Shown piece by piece: positions 23,242 through 23,812 of a stretch of DNA of 23,812 nt. The notes under the pieces were generated by a model. The model had not been told where the DNA came from. It did no database searches and saw nothing but the letters and a program-made list of their open reading frames with translations. The position numbers were made by a program, and so were the translations under genes. The DNA is from an uncultured Eubacteriales bacterium (GTDB taxonomy: Bacteria; Bacillota; Clostridia; Oscillospirales; Acutalibacteraceae): NCBI GenBank assembly GCA_900319615.1, contig ONPE01000002.1, positions 1 through 23,812 of the forward strand, read 5' to 3'. The stretch's first letter is position 1; the number at the start of each line of letters is the position of its first letter.

Positions 23242-23812
23242 CTAATCGTGCCAGTATTTGCGGTCGAGGGTGCGGTACTGGATCGCCTCGCTGATATGCG
23301 ACGCCTTGATGACCTCACTTTGGTCGAGGTCGGCGATGGTGCGCGCGACCTTCATGATGCGGTCGTAGGCTCGAGCGGTCAGGTTCAGCTTATCGAACGC
23401 AGCCTTGAGCATACGCCCGGCGCGGTCGTCCATCATGCACACCTGCTCAAACATCGCGGGCTCGATGTGGGCGTTGCAGGTGGTGCGGCTGTCCCTGAAG
23501 CGCTCGGTCTGGATCGCGCGTGCGGCGTCGACGCGGCGGCGGATGCTCTCGGATCTCTCCTCACCGCTCCTCGACGTAAGGTCGTCATATTCTACCGGCG
23601 GGACCTCGATATGGATGTCGATGCGGTCGAGCAGGGGTCCGGATACACGATTTAAATATTTATGCACTGCGGCGTCGGAGCAGGAGCACTGCTTCTTAGG
23701 ATGATTATAGTAGCCGCAGGGGCAGGGATTCATCGCGGCGATCAGCATGAAGGTCGACGGATACGTATAGGTGCCGTGGGCTCTCGCTATGGAAACCACG
23801 CCGTCCTCGAGC
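23242..23812 (-). CDS. comM: YifB/ComM family Mg-chelatase-like AAA+ ATPase, C-terminal part
   Basis: This is the C-terminal 189 codons of a gene running off the right edge; the frame is open through 23812 (LEDGVVSIARAHGT), so the GTG at 23799 is not a start. Landmarks: MNPCPCGYY, then cysteines CSCSDAA (the family's zinc-like cluster), the arginine-finger region LNRVSGPLLDRIDIH, and the C-terminal helical domain with LTARAYDRIMKVARTIADL. ComM is a hexameric helicase that helps branch migration during natural transformation in Gram-negative bacteria; the role in Firmicutes is less clear. Confidence 0.95.
   Translation of the reverse strand, partial: LEDGVVSIARAHGTYTYPSTFMLIAAMNPCPCGYYNHPKKQCSCSDAAVHKYLNRVSGPLLDRIDIHIEVPPVEYDDLTSRSGEERSESIRRRVDAARAIQTERFRDSRTTCNAHIEPAMFEQVCMMDDRAGRMLKAAFDKLNLTARAYDRIMKVARTIADLDQSEVIKASHISEAIQYRTLDRKYWHD

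Noticed and set aside
23202..23318. N-terminal extension of the NUDIX protein
   Set aside because: It overlaps the comM 3' end and gives Arg/Ser-rich sequence; the ATG at 23201 has a good GAGGTG site.

Overview
The window reads as chromosome of a low-redundancy anaerobic Firmicute, most like a Ruminococcaceae/Oscillospiraceae gut bacterium. The support is qualitative: moderately GC-rich genes with AT-rich spacers, strong AGGAGG-type ribosome binding sites with ATG, GTG and TTG starts, a MalEFG system lacking its own ATPase next to a lipoprotein alpha-amylase, RqcH/NFACT, a WalJ-RlmH pair and a Na/Pi-PhoU fusion. The species cannot be fixed from this sequence alone. I see no rRNA, tRNA, CRISPR array, transposase or phage gene.

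Layout. (1) 1-474: edge sequence, a terminator for something upstream, and a promoter region. (2) 475-4847 (+): a large MacB-like ABC ATPase-permease whose reading frame breaks near 3377, then an alpha/beta hydrolase 13 bases later. (3) 4848-5190: no gene; a run of small hairpins, a dispersed repeat and a bidirectional terminator. (4) 5191-10852 (-): a starch/maltodextrin unit read malE-malF-malG, terminator, then a secreted GH13 amylase with its own promoter. (5) 10853-11334: divergent control region with several palindromes. (6) 11335-13235 (+): murE and a short DtxR-type metal regulator. (7) 13366-15381: thioredoxin (-) divergent from thioredoxin reductase-alkD (+). (8) 15500-17146 (-): Na/Pi cotransporter. 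(9) 17293-17716: repeat-rich spacer with a 72-bp tandem array. (10) 17717-22357 (-): murA, walJ, rlmH, rqcH. (11) 22722-23812 (-): the C-terminal part of a ComM/YifB ATPase and a NUDIX hydrolase.

How the genes work together. The amylase would cut starch at the cell surface, MalE would bind the released maltodextrins and MalF/MalG would import them, with an ATPase (MsmK type) encoded elsewhere. MurE and MurA make peptidoglycan precursor. TrxA/TrxB form a thiol-reducing pair. RlmH and RqcH act on the ribosome.

Novelty. All genes belong to known families, and I do not see a convincing new multi-gene system. The least explained material is non-coding: an 87-bp repeat present as a tandem pair on one side of rqcH and as a diverged inverted copy on the other, where it runs into a 72-bp tandem array; a hairpin repeat with compensatory base changes; and clustered palindromes in the malE leader. 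On the protein side, the most notable points are the repeated extracellular domain and broken frame of the ABC permease, and an altered NADPH motif in the thioredoxin reductase.
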